DNA from: Opitutaceae bacterium
GTDB taxonomy: Bacteria > Verrucomicrobiota > Verrucomicrobiia > Opitutales > Opitutaceae
Assembly (NCBI GenBank): GCA_030648295.1
Contig: JAUSID010000224.1
Location: 1 to 34,342 of the forward strand
Direction: 5' to 3'
DNA length: 34,342 nucleotides
This document shows, one piece after another, positions 1-7,276 of this stretch. Position 1 is the stretch's first letter. The number at the start of each line of letters is the position of its first letter. The translations under genes were made by a program, and so were the position numbers. The notes beneath the pieces are model-generated. The model saw only the letters and a list, made by a program, of their open reading frames with translations. It ran no database searches and was not told the origin of the DNA.

Positions 1-1590
1 CTCGTGCGCGGCGCGGCGCAGTTCGGCGAGCCGGGTGTGATGATGGTTTTCGAAGAAACGGAAGCGGAGTTGAAGGCCAACGTCGCGTCGCTCGGCTTTG
101 ATCTGACGGGCCTGGTCCGGCGCAAAAAAATCGTCATCGACTACGTCCACATCGAGCCGGGTGAAATCCAGGAGACGGGCGAGTATGACCTGGAGGGCTT
201 GTTCGTCCGGCTGAATCACGCGATCGATTCCATCGGCGCCAAGCGCGTGGTGCTGGACACGCTGGAAGCGCTGTTTGCCGGCCTGCGCAACGAGGCGGTC
301 CTGCGCGCCGAACTGCGCCGGCTCTTCCGCTGGCTCAAGGGCAAGGGGGTGACCGCGGTCATCACGGCCGAGCGCGGACGCGACCAGCTGACCCGCCACG
401 GGCTGGAGGAATACGTCTCTGACTGCGTCATCCTGCTCGATCACCGGGTCGATGACCAGATTGCCACGCGGCATCTGCGGGTCGTAAAATATCGCGGCGC
501 GCTGCACGGCACCAACGAGTTTCCCTTTCTGATCGGCGAAGACGGGTTGAGCGTGCTGCCGATTACGTCGCTGGGGCTGAATCACAAGATCTCGATCGAG
601 CGGATTGGCACCGGCATCCCGCGGCTCGACGCGATGCTGGGCGGGCGGGGTTTTTTTCGCGGCAGCAGCATTCTGCTCTCGGGCACGGCCGGCACCGGCA
701 AGACCATCGTGGCGGCCAACTTTGCCCACGCCGCCGGCCGGCGCGGGGAGCGCACCCTCTTCTTCTCATTCGAGGAATCGCCCAACCAGATCATCCGCAA
801 CATGCATTCCATCGGGTTGCGCCTGGAGACTTTGGTCAAGCGCGGCCTGCTGCGATTTCACGCGGCGCGGCCCTCGCTCTACGGCTTGGAAATGCACCTG
901 GCCACGATGTTCAAGGAGATCACCGCGTTTCAACCCCACGTCGTCATCATGGACCCCATTACCAGCATGATGGATGCAGGCACCCCCTCCGAATGCAGAG
1001 GAATGGTGACGCGGCTGGTTGATTATTTGAAGGCCGGACAAGTCACCACGCTCTTCACCAGTCTGACACAGGGCGGCCACGCGCTGCAACAAAGTGAAGC
1101 CTCCATGTCCTCGCTCATGGACTCCTGGCTGTTGTTGCAGGACGTCGAAGGCAACGGCGAACGCAATCGCGTGCTTTACGTGCTCAAGGCGCGTGGCATG
1201 TCGCACTCGAACCAAATCCGCGAGTTCCTGATTTCGGACCGGGGCGTTGACCTCGTGGACACCTACATCGGGGTCAGCGGCGTGTTGACCGGCTCCGCCC
1301 GCGTGGCGCAAGCGGCCCTCGAAAAAGCCGACGTGCTGGCCAACCAGCAGGAAGCCGCCACGCTCAAGCGCGAAGTGGAGCGCAAACGCGCGGCGCTCGA
1401 ACAGAGGATCAGCGGGCTGCGCACCGATTACGAATCCGAAGCCTTGGAACTGCGGCGCATTGCCGAACAGGTCGGCACGCGCACTTCCGTGCTGGGCACC
1501 GAGCGGGCGGCATCGGGCCTCTTGCGCCAGGCGGATATCAAGGCGGCGGCCAGCACACGGGGCAGGTCCAGACATGGGAGGGAAAACTGA
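1..1590 (+). CDS. kaiC: KaiC-family circadian clock ATPase (5' end outside the window)
   Basis: RecA-superfamily ATPase with two KaiC domains; the reading frame is open at base 1, so the CI Walker A and the start codon lie upstream. Counting codons from base 1, CI keeps its catalytic Glu pair (18-19) and a Walker B strand ([11 protein letters not shown]). CII has Walker A GTAGTGKT (228-235), a Glu pair (258-259) and Walker B ending in Asp 318. The autophosphorylation dyad, Ser-Thr in cyanobacterial KaiC, aligns to Ser370-Ser371 before the conserved LLLQ strand. The last 80 or so residues are a charged helical, probably coiled-coil, tail found in many non-cyanobacterial KaiC homologues. The stop overlaps the kaiB start (TGATG), so the two are translationally coupled. 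The family is certain; whether it runs a true oscillator cannot be told. Confidence 0.95.
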   Translation, partial: LVRGAAQFGEPGVMMVFEETEAELKANVASLGFDLTGLVRRKKIVIDYVHIEPGEIQETGEYDLEGLFVRLNHAIDSIGAKRVVLDTLEALFAGLRNEAVLRAELRRLFRWLKGKGVTAVITAERGRDQLTRHGLEEYVSDCVILLDHRVDDQIATRHLRVVKYRGALHGTNEFPFLIGEDGLSVLPITSLGLNHKISIERIGTGIPRLDAMLGGRGFFRGSSILLSGTAGTGKTIVAANFAHAAGRRGERTLFFSFEESPNQIIRNMHSIGLRLETLVKRGLLRFHAARPSLYGLEMHLATMFKEITAFQPHVVIMDPITSMMDAGTPSECRGMVTRLVDYLKAGQVTTLFTSLTQGGHALQQSEASMSSLMDSWLLLQDVEGNGERNRVLYVLKARGMSHSNQIREFLISDRGVDLVDTYIGVSGVLTGSARVAQAALEKADVLANQQEAATLKREVERKRAALEQRISGLRTDYESEALELRRIAEQVGTRTSVLGTERAASGLLRQADIKAAASTRGRSRHGREN

Positions 1591-1919
1591 TGAAAACCAA
1601 AACGGTGAAGCGACGTGCCTCCGCTTCGCGCCGCCGGCCCGGCAAACTCTGGCAACTGCGCCTCTACGTGATGGACGAGACGCCCAAATCGCAGACCGCG
1701 CTCTCGAATCTAAAGAAGATTTGCGAAACCCACCTCAAAGGCCGCTATCGGATCACGATAATCGATCTGTTGAAGCAGCCGCACCTGGCCAGGGGCGACC
1801 AAATCCTGGCCGTTCCCACGGTGGTGCGCAAATTGCCGGCACCCGTGCGAACCGTCATCGGCAACCTTTCCGACTTCGATCGCGTGCTCGTCGGCTTGGA
1901 TCTGCGCGCGGCCGATTAA
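1590..1919 (+). CDS. kaiB: KaiB-family clock protein, copy 1
   Basis: This 109-residue protein has a KaiB thioredoxin-like core ([16 protein letters not shown] at about 23-38, then the [19 protein letters not shown] block and [10 protein letters not shown]). KaiB binds KaiC by switching fold and recruits output kinases or phosphatases. A basic leader of about 20 residues precedes the core. The ATG overlaps the kaiC stop by one base, and a GGGAGGG Shine-Dalgarno-like run lies a few bases upstream, which fixes the start. It sits between kaiC and a second kaiB 13 bases downstream, consistent with one operon. Confidence 0.93.
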   Translation: MKTKTVKRRASASRRRPGKLWQLRLYVMDETPKSQTALSNLKKICETHLKGRYRITIIDLLKQPHLARGDQILAVPTVVRKLPAPVRTVIGNLSDFDRVLVGLDLRAAD

Positions 1920-1932
1920 CCCGGACTCCCCG

Positions 1933-2286
1933 TTGAAAACAAACAAGACCAGCCGCGCCACCCGCGCCTTTGAAAAGGCCATGGCCGCCAGGCCCGAGGG
2001 AAGGCACTTCCTGCGACTCTACGTGGCGGGGGCCACCACCCGTTCGCGTCAAGCCCTCCGGCGTGTCTATCAACTGTGCGAAGCGGAACTGAAGGATAAG
2101 TACGACTTGGACGTGATCGACGTCTATCAGCAACCCGAGATGGCGCGCGACAACCAGATCGTCGCTACTCCGACGCTCGTTAAGGAATTTCCACTGCCGG
2201 CGCGCCGTTTCATCGGCAATCTGGCGAACATCACCCGGCTGTTCGGTGAGTTGGAGTTGGTGACAAAAGTTGAAACCGCATTGTGA
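1933..2286 (+). CDS. kaiB: KaiB-family protein, copy 2
   Basis: This is a second KaiB-fold protein of 117 residues: FLRLYVAGATTRSRQAL at about 26-42, QQPEMARDNQIVATPTLVK, then GNLANITRLFGELE. It is only moderately similar to copy 1, so the two probably have different partners or fold-switching behaviour. The chosen start is TTG at 1933, because the following K-T-N/K residues match the starts of copy 1 and of the downstream kinase; an ATG at 1981, just before the conserved core, is the alternative. Its stop overlaps the GTG start of the histidine kinase (GTGA), so the two are probably co-translated. Confidence 0.9.
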   Translation: MKTNKTSRATRAFEKAMAARPEGRHFLRLYVAGATTRSRQALRRVYQLCEAELKDKYDLDVIDVYQQPEMARDNQIVATPTLVKEFPLPARRFIGNLANITRLFGELELVTKVETAL

Positions 2287-3542
2287 AAACCAAGCGGGAA
2301 CAGCTCGCCTCCGGCCGCGCACCCTCCCGCTTGCCGGGCCGAGACCATTCTGGCGCGGCGAAGGCCGGCGAACTCGCCGAACTCCGCGTGCGCCTGGCTG
2401 AAGCGAAGGAAACGCTCCGCGCCATTCGCACCGGCGAAGTGGACGCGGTGGTGACCGCGGGCAAAGAGGGCCTCCGGGTGTTCACGCTGGAAGGCGCCGG
2501 GCACGCCTACCGCTTGCTCATCGAATCCATGAACGAAGGGGCGCTGACGCTGACGACGGACAAGCTGATCGTCTACGCCAACCAGTGCTTCGCCAAAATG
2601 GTCAGATGCCCGCTGGGGCAGGTGATGGGCAGTTCCTTTCGCCGCTTTCTCTCCGCCGAAGACCGGGCCACCCTCCGCTCACTCTTCAAACGGGCCGGCC
2701 ACTCCGGGTCCAAAATCCAGGTGCAGCTACACGCCAGCGACGGTTCGCAAATGGCCGTGCAAATCTCCATTCGCCGAACCGCAAAGGATGGCATCAACCG
2801 CGCAACCATCGGCATGGTGGTGACGGACCTGACGGAGGCCCGGCGGACCGAGGAACTGCTGCGGGCGTTGACGCATCGCGTGGTGCAAGTGCAGGTAGAC
2901 GAGCGCGGGCGCGTGGCCCTCGAATTACACGACGACATTACCCAGCTTCTTTGTGCCATCCTCTTTCGCAGCCAGGTGTTGGCGGACACACTTTCGGTGC
3001 GCGACGGGCCATCGAAAAGAGAGGCGATGCAGCTTCGCGAGTTGGCCGGCAAGGCGGCCGAAGAAGTGGAGCGCATCTCGCGCAATCTGCGGCCCAGTGT
3101 ATTGGGCCAGCTGGGTCTGGTCGCCGTCATGCACGCAACCAGCACGGAGTTCGCGGATCGGACGGGCGTGTCAGTCAAGCAGGCCTGCGTAGAGTTGACC
3201 GCGCGGCTGCCGGCCGACATCGAGTTGGCGCTTTACCGTATTCTTCAGGAAGCTTTGAGAAACGTGCAGAAGCACGCCCGCGCACGCCACGTGACGGTGC
3301 AACTGGCGACGCAGGACGACTTGGTGCTGCTGACGATCAAGGACGACGGGATCGGCTTCGACTCAGATCATTTTTCGGCCAGACGAAAAAGAAGGGGCGG
3401 CCTTGGTCTGCTCGGCATGCGCGAGCGAGCGACCTGCGTGGGCGGCACCCTCACGATCAAATCCGGTCGCCGCGCCGGCACGGAAATCGAGGTGCGCATT
3501 CCCTTGGCGCCAAGGGCCACGGCAGTCGGCCGAAGTCGATAA
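2283..3542 (+). CDS. PAS-domain sensor histidine kinase (HisKA_3/NarL type), likely Kai output or input
   Basis: This 419-residue protein has no membrane segment and is probably cytoplasmic. Residues 30-60 contain the LRAIRTGEVDAVV linker common ahead of PAS domains. PAS spans about 72-185. A HisKA_3 dimerisation/phosphoacceptor helix follows, with ELHDDITQ (His216). A HATPase_c domain lies at about 305-410 (LQEALRNVQKHA N-box, DDGIGF G1 box, GGLGLLGMRER G2 box). Kinases of this class normally phosphorylate NarL/LuxR-type regulators; none is in the window. Its GTG start overlaps the kaiB2 stop, which ties it to the Kai proteins. It converges on an XRE/pseudo-receiver gene 8 bp downstream. Confidence 0.93.
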   Translation: MKTKREQLASGRAPSRLPGRDHSGAAKAGELAELRVRLAEAKETLRAIRTGEVDAVVTAGKEGLRVFTLEGAGHAYRLLIESMNEGALTLTTDKLIVYANQCFAKMVRCPLGQVMGSSFRRFLSAEDRATLRSLFKRAGHSGSKIQVQLHASDGSQMAVQISIRRTAKDGINRATIGMVVTDLTEARRTEELLRALTHRVVQVQVDERGRVALELHDDITQLLCAILFRSQVLADTLSVRDGPSKREAMQLRELAGKAAEEVERISRNLRPSVLGQLGLVAVMHATSTEFADRTGVSVKQACVELTARLPADIELALYRILQEALRNVQKHARARHVTVQLATQDDLVLLTIKDDGIGFDSDHFSARRKRRGGLGLLGMRERATCVGGTLTIKSGRRAGTEIEVRIPLAPRATAVGRSR

Positions 3543-3550
3543 TGACGCGG

Positions 3551-4147
3551 TCATTCCGAAACCGTCAGAATCACGACGGGGATGTCGCGCGTGCGCTCGT
3601 CGGCCTTGACGCGTCGCAGGAACTCCAACCCCGACATCTGTGGCAGGTTGGGACCGAGCATAATCAACTGCGGCCGCACCGGCTTCCGCCTGGCATACCG
3701 GCCGGTGCCGAACAGGGAGTCCAACCCAGCCTCCGCGTCGTGGACGATCCTGAGTTTCGCCCACTTGAACGCGCGCGCCGTCATGGCCGCATCCCCCGCA
3801 TTGTGGTCCACCAGCAAAATGTCCTGCACCTCAGTTGGCGCCGTCGCCGCGCCGACGCGAAGCCGGGTTCCAGGCCGCGCGGTGGTATATGCGAACAGAT
3901 TTCCAACGGTGATTTGCAGTGCCTTCGCCAGATGCGCGACGGTCCGCAGCGTCACGTTACGCACCCCGCGCTCGATGTCCGCGATGTAGGTGCGGTGCAT
4001 GTCGGCCCGCCACGCCAGTTCCTCCTGCGTAATCCCCAACTGGCGCCGACACGCCCGAATGACTGAGCCGAGCCTCATTTGGATGTCTGCGTCAGTCTTT
4101 GGAACATGGTGTTTTTTTGCCACTCGGCCGAGTGTAACAGCCTGCAC
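3551..4147 (-). CDS. XRE helix-turn-helix fused to a truncated, degenerate receiver domain, copy A
   Basis: This 198-residue protein has an XRE-type HTH at about 25-82 (RLGSVIRACRRQLGITQEEL, HRTYIADIERG), then a linker and an Rcp1-like receiver from about 108. The receiver should carry Asp in the L-D-x-N-L-P strand; here residue 165 is Gly (LIMLGPNLP). The second residue of the acidic pair is His (VDHN, 113-116). The protein ends at VVILTVSE, directly after beta-4, so the conserved Lys and alpha4-beta5-alpha5 are missing. It therefore should not accept phosphate by the usual chemistry. The start is GTG at 4147, which matches the paralogue's length; GTG at 4123 is an alternative. It converges with the Kai-linked kinase. 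A DNA-binding output role is inferred. Confidence 0.88.
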   Translation of the reverse strand: MQAVTLGRVAKKHHVPKTDADIQMRLGSVIRACRRQLGITQEELAWRADMHRTYIADIERGVRNVTLRTVAHLAKALQITVGNLFAYTTARPGTRLRVGAATAPTEVQDILLVDHNAGDAAMTARAFKWAKLRIVHDAEAGLDSLFGTGRYARRKPVRPQLIMLGPNLPQMSGLEFLRRVKADERTRDIPVVILTVSE

Positions 4148-4369
4148 AATAGACTATAAGTGACAATCGAACGGCAGGGTTGTGATCCGAACGTTGCGCG
4201 CGCACACCGAATTGATGCGGTTGGCAAAGATGCCACCGCCCTTCATCGATGTCGCGGCACCGTCTCGAACAACCAGGCCCGCTGCGCTGCTGGCCTGCCC
4301 CTGAAGCAACTTGAAGTCCGTATTAGCGTGATGCCGATGTCGTTCTCTGCGCTCAGCCGGCCACAGGCG

Positions 4370-4993
4370 CTAGTGACGCCGTCGGTGAGAAACTGTCAGG
4401 ACCACGACGGGGATGTCGCGCGTGCGCTCGTCGGCCTTGACGCGTCGGAGGAACTCCGACCCCGGCATCCGGGGCAGGTCGAGAACGAGCATAATCAACT
4501 GCGGCCGCATCGGCTTCCGCTTTGCATACCGGCCGGTACCGAACAGGTAATCCAACCCGGCCTCTCCGTCGCGGACGATCCTGAGTGGATTCGCCAGCCC
4601 CGCCCGCTTGAACGCGCGCGCCGTCGCCGTTGCCGCCGCCGCGTGGTGCTCCACCAGTAAAATGTTCCGCACCTCCTCCGGCGCGGGTTCCTCGCCGCCG
4701 CGCGGTGCAGATCCAAACGGCGCAGTCACATGCGCGAACAGATGACCAATGGTGATCTCCAGCGCCTTCGCGACGTTCGCGACGCTCCGCAGCGTCATGT
4801 TGCGCGCACCGCGCTCGATGTCTGCAAGGTAGGTGCGATGCATGTCGGCCCGCCACGCCAGTTCCTCCTGCGTAACCCCCAACTTGTGCCGACACGCCCG
4901 AATGACTGCGCCGAGCCTGGTTTGGATGCCTGCGTCAGCAGCTAGTACATGATTCCTTTTTATCGCTTGGGTTTTGTTTGTCTTATCAGCCAT
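4370..4993 (-). CDS. XRE helix-turn-helix fused to a truncated, degenerate receiver domain, copy B
   Basis: This is a 207-residue tandem paralogue of the gene at 3551-4147, clearly similar also at the nucleotide level. The HTH lies at about 26-84 (TQEELAWRADMHRTYLADIE). The receiver-like part starts at NILLVEHH (110-117). The phosphoacceptor position is Val170 (LIMLVLDLP, with the only nearby Asp two residues later), and the acidic pair is Glu-His. The protein ends VVVLTVSHRRRH, truncated at the same place as copy A, so the truncation predates the duplication. The ATG at 4993 lies 42 bp from the left end of an IS element, so its native promoter has probably been displaced. The 222 bp between the two copies show no gene. 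Confidence 0.88.
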   Translation of the reverse strand: MADKTNKTQAIKRNHVLAADAGIQTRLGAVIRACRHKLGVTQEELAWRADMHRTYLADIERGARNMTLRSVANVAKALEITIGHLFAHVTAPFGSAPRGGEEPAPEEVRNILLVEHHAAAATATARAFKRAGLANPLRIVRDGEAGLDYLFGTGRYAKRKPMRPQLIMLVLDLPRMPGSEFLRRVKADERTRDIPVVVLTVSHRRRH

Positions 4994-5035
4994 TGCAATA
5001 ATTTCTGCAACTATGAGCGCTAATCGGAATCGTCG

Positions 5036-5057
5036 CTAGCCTGAATTTCACGGATGA
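5036..5057 (+). repeat. IS left terminal inverted repeat
   Basis: It begins ctagcctgaatttcacgg and ends at base 5057. It matches the reverse complement of 7071-7092 with a single difference (g against a at the eighth base). Confidence 0.88.
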
Positions 5058-5198
5058 GAGGCGATTTTCGCGGTTTTTCGATTTCTGTGCGACGTAACCC
5101 GCAGTCCCGCAAGCCGCGCGTTTTCCAAACGCCGCCAGTGGAGACCTGCTCTCTTCCCGACCGCGGCGCAGCGATGCTATTGTCGTCGGCGAGCTCGA

Positions 5199-7013
5199 AT
5201 GTTTCTGCGCTTCAACACCCGCAAGAAGGACGGCAAGGTGCACCGCTACTGGAGCATCGTCGAGAACCGCCGGCTGCGCAGCGAACGGGTCACGCAACGC
5301 ACCGTGTTTTACCTGGGCGAGATCAACGACACGCAGCAAGCGGCCTGGCGCAAGCAACTCGAAGCGTTCGACGAGACGACCCAGCGCCCCGAACAAATCG
5401 CGCTGTTCCCCGCAGACCGCGCGATTCCGTCCGACGTGCTCAACGGCCTGCACGTGAAGTTGTCGGAGCTCACGCTCGAGCACCCGCGCGTCTTCGGCGA
5501 TTGCTGGCTGGCCTGCCGCCTCTGGGATGAGCTGCGCCTGGGCGAGTTCTGGCGCGAGCGTCTGCCCGCGGGCAAAGCCGAGGTGCCGTGGGTCAAAGTG
5601 CTGGAGCTGCTCGCCGTGCGCCAGCTCGTCGCTCCCGGCAGCAAGTGGCACCTGCACCGCCGCTGGTTTCTGGCCAGTGCGATGGATGAACTGCTCGATG
5701 AGGACTTCGCCGTCGCCGCCAAGAACCGCCTCTACGAGTGTCTCGATATAATTGATCCGCACCGCGCCGCGCTCTTCACCCATCTGCAGGCGCGCTGGAA
5801 GGATCTGTTCGGCGCCACCCACGATCTGCTGCTGTACGACCTGACCAGCTCCTACTTTGAAGGCGAGATGGCCGGCGCGCCCAAAGCCCGGCACGGCCAC
5901 AGCCGCGATCACCGCCCCGACTGCCGCCAGATCGTCCTCGCCGTGGTGCTCACGCCGGAAGGCCTCCCGCTCGCCTACGAAATCATGCCGGGCAACACCA
6001 GCGACAAGACCACCCTGCACGCCTTCCTGCAAAAAATCGAAGCGCAGTATGGCAAGGCCGGCCGAATCTGGATCATGGATCGCGGCATTCCCACCGAAGA
6101 AACCCTCGAGCAGATGCGCCGCAGCGATCCGCCCGTCGGTTATCTCGTGGGCACGCCCCGCGCCCGCTGGGAGCAGTTTCGGGCCGACTTCGAAAAACTG
6201 CCCTGGCAAAAACTCCGCGCCACCATCGAGGTGAAACTGCTCGCCCGCGGCGACGAAGTCTACGTGTTGGCCAAGAGCAGCGGCCGCCACGCGAAGGAGC
6301 GCGCGATGCGCCGGCGCAAACTGGCCCGGCTGCTGCGCACCCTGCGGGCCCTGCGGCGCACGCGCGAGCGTCCATGGAAGCGTGATACGCTCCTGCACAA
6401 GCTCGGCGCCGCGCACAAAACCGCGGGCAAGGCGTGGAGTTTCGTCGCGATCACGCTCCCGGCCGCGGGTGAACCGGTGAGCCGCGCCACGTTTCGCTTC
6501 ACGCTGTTGAAAGACAAACTGCGCGAGGCCGAGCTGCGCGACGGCCATTACCTCCTGCGTGGCTTTCGTGCCGGCGACACGGCCGGCCCGCTCTGGGAGC
6601 GCTATATGGAGCTGGCCGAAATCGAGGCCGCGTTCAAAACGCTCAAAAGCGACCTGGAGCTGCGCCCCATCCGCCACCACCGCGAGCGACGGATCGAGGC
6701 GCACATCCTCGTGTGCTTCCTCGCCTATTGCCTGAGCGTGACGCTGCGCCGGCGGCTCATGGCCCACGCACCTGGCCTGACGCCGCGCGCCGTGCTCGAG
6801 TCGCTCGCCGGCATCCTCATGCTCGATGTGCACCTGCCCCTGGCCGATGGCCGCGAGCTGGTGCTGCCGCGCTACACGCAACCGGAGCGCGAGCATCGCT
6901 TGATCCTGGAAAAACTCGGCTGGGAGCTGCCGCCGCAACCGCCGCCGCGCATCCGCTCGGCCCAAGTGAACAAAACGGACCGCCCGCATCGCGATACAAA
7001 CTCAGAAATGTAG
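5199..7013 (+). CDS. IS1634-family DDE transposase
   Basis: This 604-residue, intact transposase has an N-terminal basic region and an RNase H-like catalytic domain. The first Asp is Asp214 in LLYDLTSSYFEGE, the second is Asp294 in WIMDRGIP, and the Glu is Glu476 in the Y-x2-L-x3-E-x6-K helix (IEAAFKTLKSDL), a variant of the IS4-superfamily YREK signature. The length fits the IS1634 family. The ATG at 5199 follows the left inverted repeat by 141 bp, and the stop is 57 bp before the right repeat. No frameshift is seen, so the element may still be active. A 667-residue antisense frame across it is a GC-rich shadow. Confidence 0.95.
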   Translation: MFLRFNTRKKDGKVHRYWSIVENRRLRSERVTQRTVFYLGEINDTQQAAWRKQLEAFDETTQRPEQIALFPADRAIPSDVLNGLHVKLSELTLEHPRVFGDCWLACRLWDELRLGEFWRERLPAGKAEVPWVKVLELLAVRQLVAPGSKWHLHRRWFLASAMDELLDEDFAVAAKNRLYECLDIIDPHRAALFTHLQARWKDLFGATHDLLLYDLTSSYFEGEMAGAPKARHGHSRDHRPDCRQIVLAVVLTPEGLPLAYEIMPGNTSDKTTLHAFLQKIEAQYGKAGRIWIMDRGIPTEETLEQMRRSDPPVGYLVGTPRARWEQFRADFEKLPWQKLRATIEVKLLARGDEVYVLAKSSGRHAKERAMRRRKLARLLRTLRALRRTRERPWKRDTLLHKLGAAHKTAGKAWSFVAITLPAAGEPVSRATFRFTLLKDKLREAELRDGHYLLRGFRAGDTAGPLWERYMELAEIEAAFKTLKSDLELRPIRHHRERRIEAHILVCFLAYCLSVTLRRRLMAHAPGLTPRAVLESLAGILMLDVHLPLADGRELVLPRYTQPEREHRLILEKLGWELPPQPPPRIRSAQVNKTDRPHRDTNSEM

Positions 7014-7070
7014 TGGAGACCTTTCCGGACGCTGGTCTGTCCACCAATAGCTTACCGATCCGCCCACCCC

Positions 7071-7092
7071 TCATCCGTGAAATTTAGGCTAG
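7071..7092 (+). repeat. IS right terminal inverted repeat
   Basis: It ends in gaaatttaggctag at 7092 and is complementary to the left repeat at 5036-5057. Confidence 0.88.
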
Positions 7093-7093
7093 G

Positions 7094-7117
7094 ACAAAAC
7101 CGCTTCTGCGGTTTTGT
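7094..7117. terminator. Perfect 10-bp hairpin, candidate bidirectional terminator just outside the IS
   Basis: Arms acaaaaccgc (7094-7103) and gcggttttgt (7108-7117) enclose a ttct loop. The ttttgt arm gives a U-rich end on either strand. It lies one base outside the IS right end and downstream of the - strand dehydrogenase gene, so it could stop transcription both from the transposase and from that gene. Confidence 0.6.
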
Positions 7118-7193
7118 GGAACTCCCGGACCTGCGGCACAAATGCGGGCCGGAGGCCCGCGCTCCCAGGGATACCAACGCGCAGCGCTGGCCA

Positions 7194-7276
7194 AGCAGCC
7201 TGTCGACGCGGGCTGCTCGTTCGCGCGAATAACTTCAGCTCGCGACAAGACTTCAAAGCGGGACCGACAGGCTGCT
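7194..7276. repeat. 83-bp segment bounded by perfect 12-bp inverted repeats (MITE-like or large hairpin)
   Basis: The arm agcagcctgtcg (7194-7205) is the exact reverse complement of 7265-7276. The right arm overlaps the stop codon of the dehydrogenase gene. A second GC-rich hairpin (gcgggcc/ggcccgc) lies about 40 bp to the left. No ORF is seen inside. It could be a small non-autonomous repeat or a large terminator; the sequence alone does not decide. Confidence 0.45.

Larger units (their letters stand above)
5036..7092 (+). mobile_element. IS1634-family insertion sequence, apparently complete
   Basis: The element is about 2057 bp and is bounded by 22-bp terminal inverted repeats (21 of 22 identical) with one DDE transposase inside. 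No target-site duplication is obvious: the five bases outside the left end are cgtcg and outside the right end gacaa. This may mean old age, a rearranged end, or a slightly different true boundary. It lies between the Kai/XRE locus and the dehydrogenase/receptor pair. Confidence 0.88.

Noticed and set aside
4986-6989. 667-codon open frame antisense to the transposase
   Set aside because: It is a GC-rich shadow with no recognisable domain; the sense frame has a full DDE catalytic domain and lies between inverted repeats.
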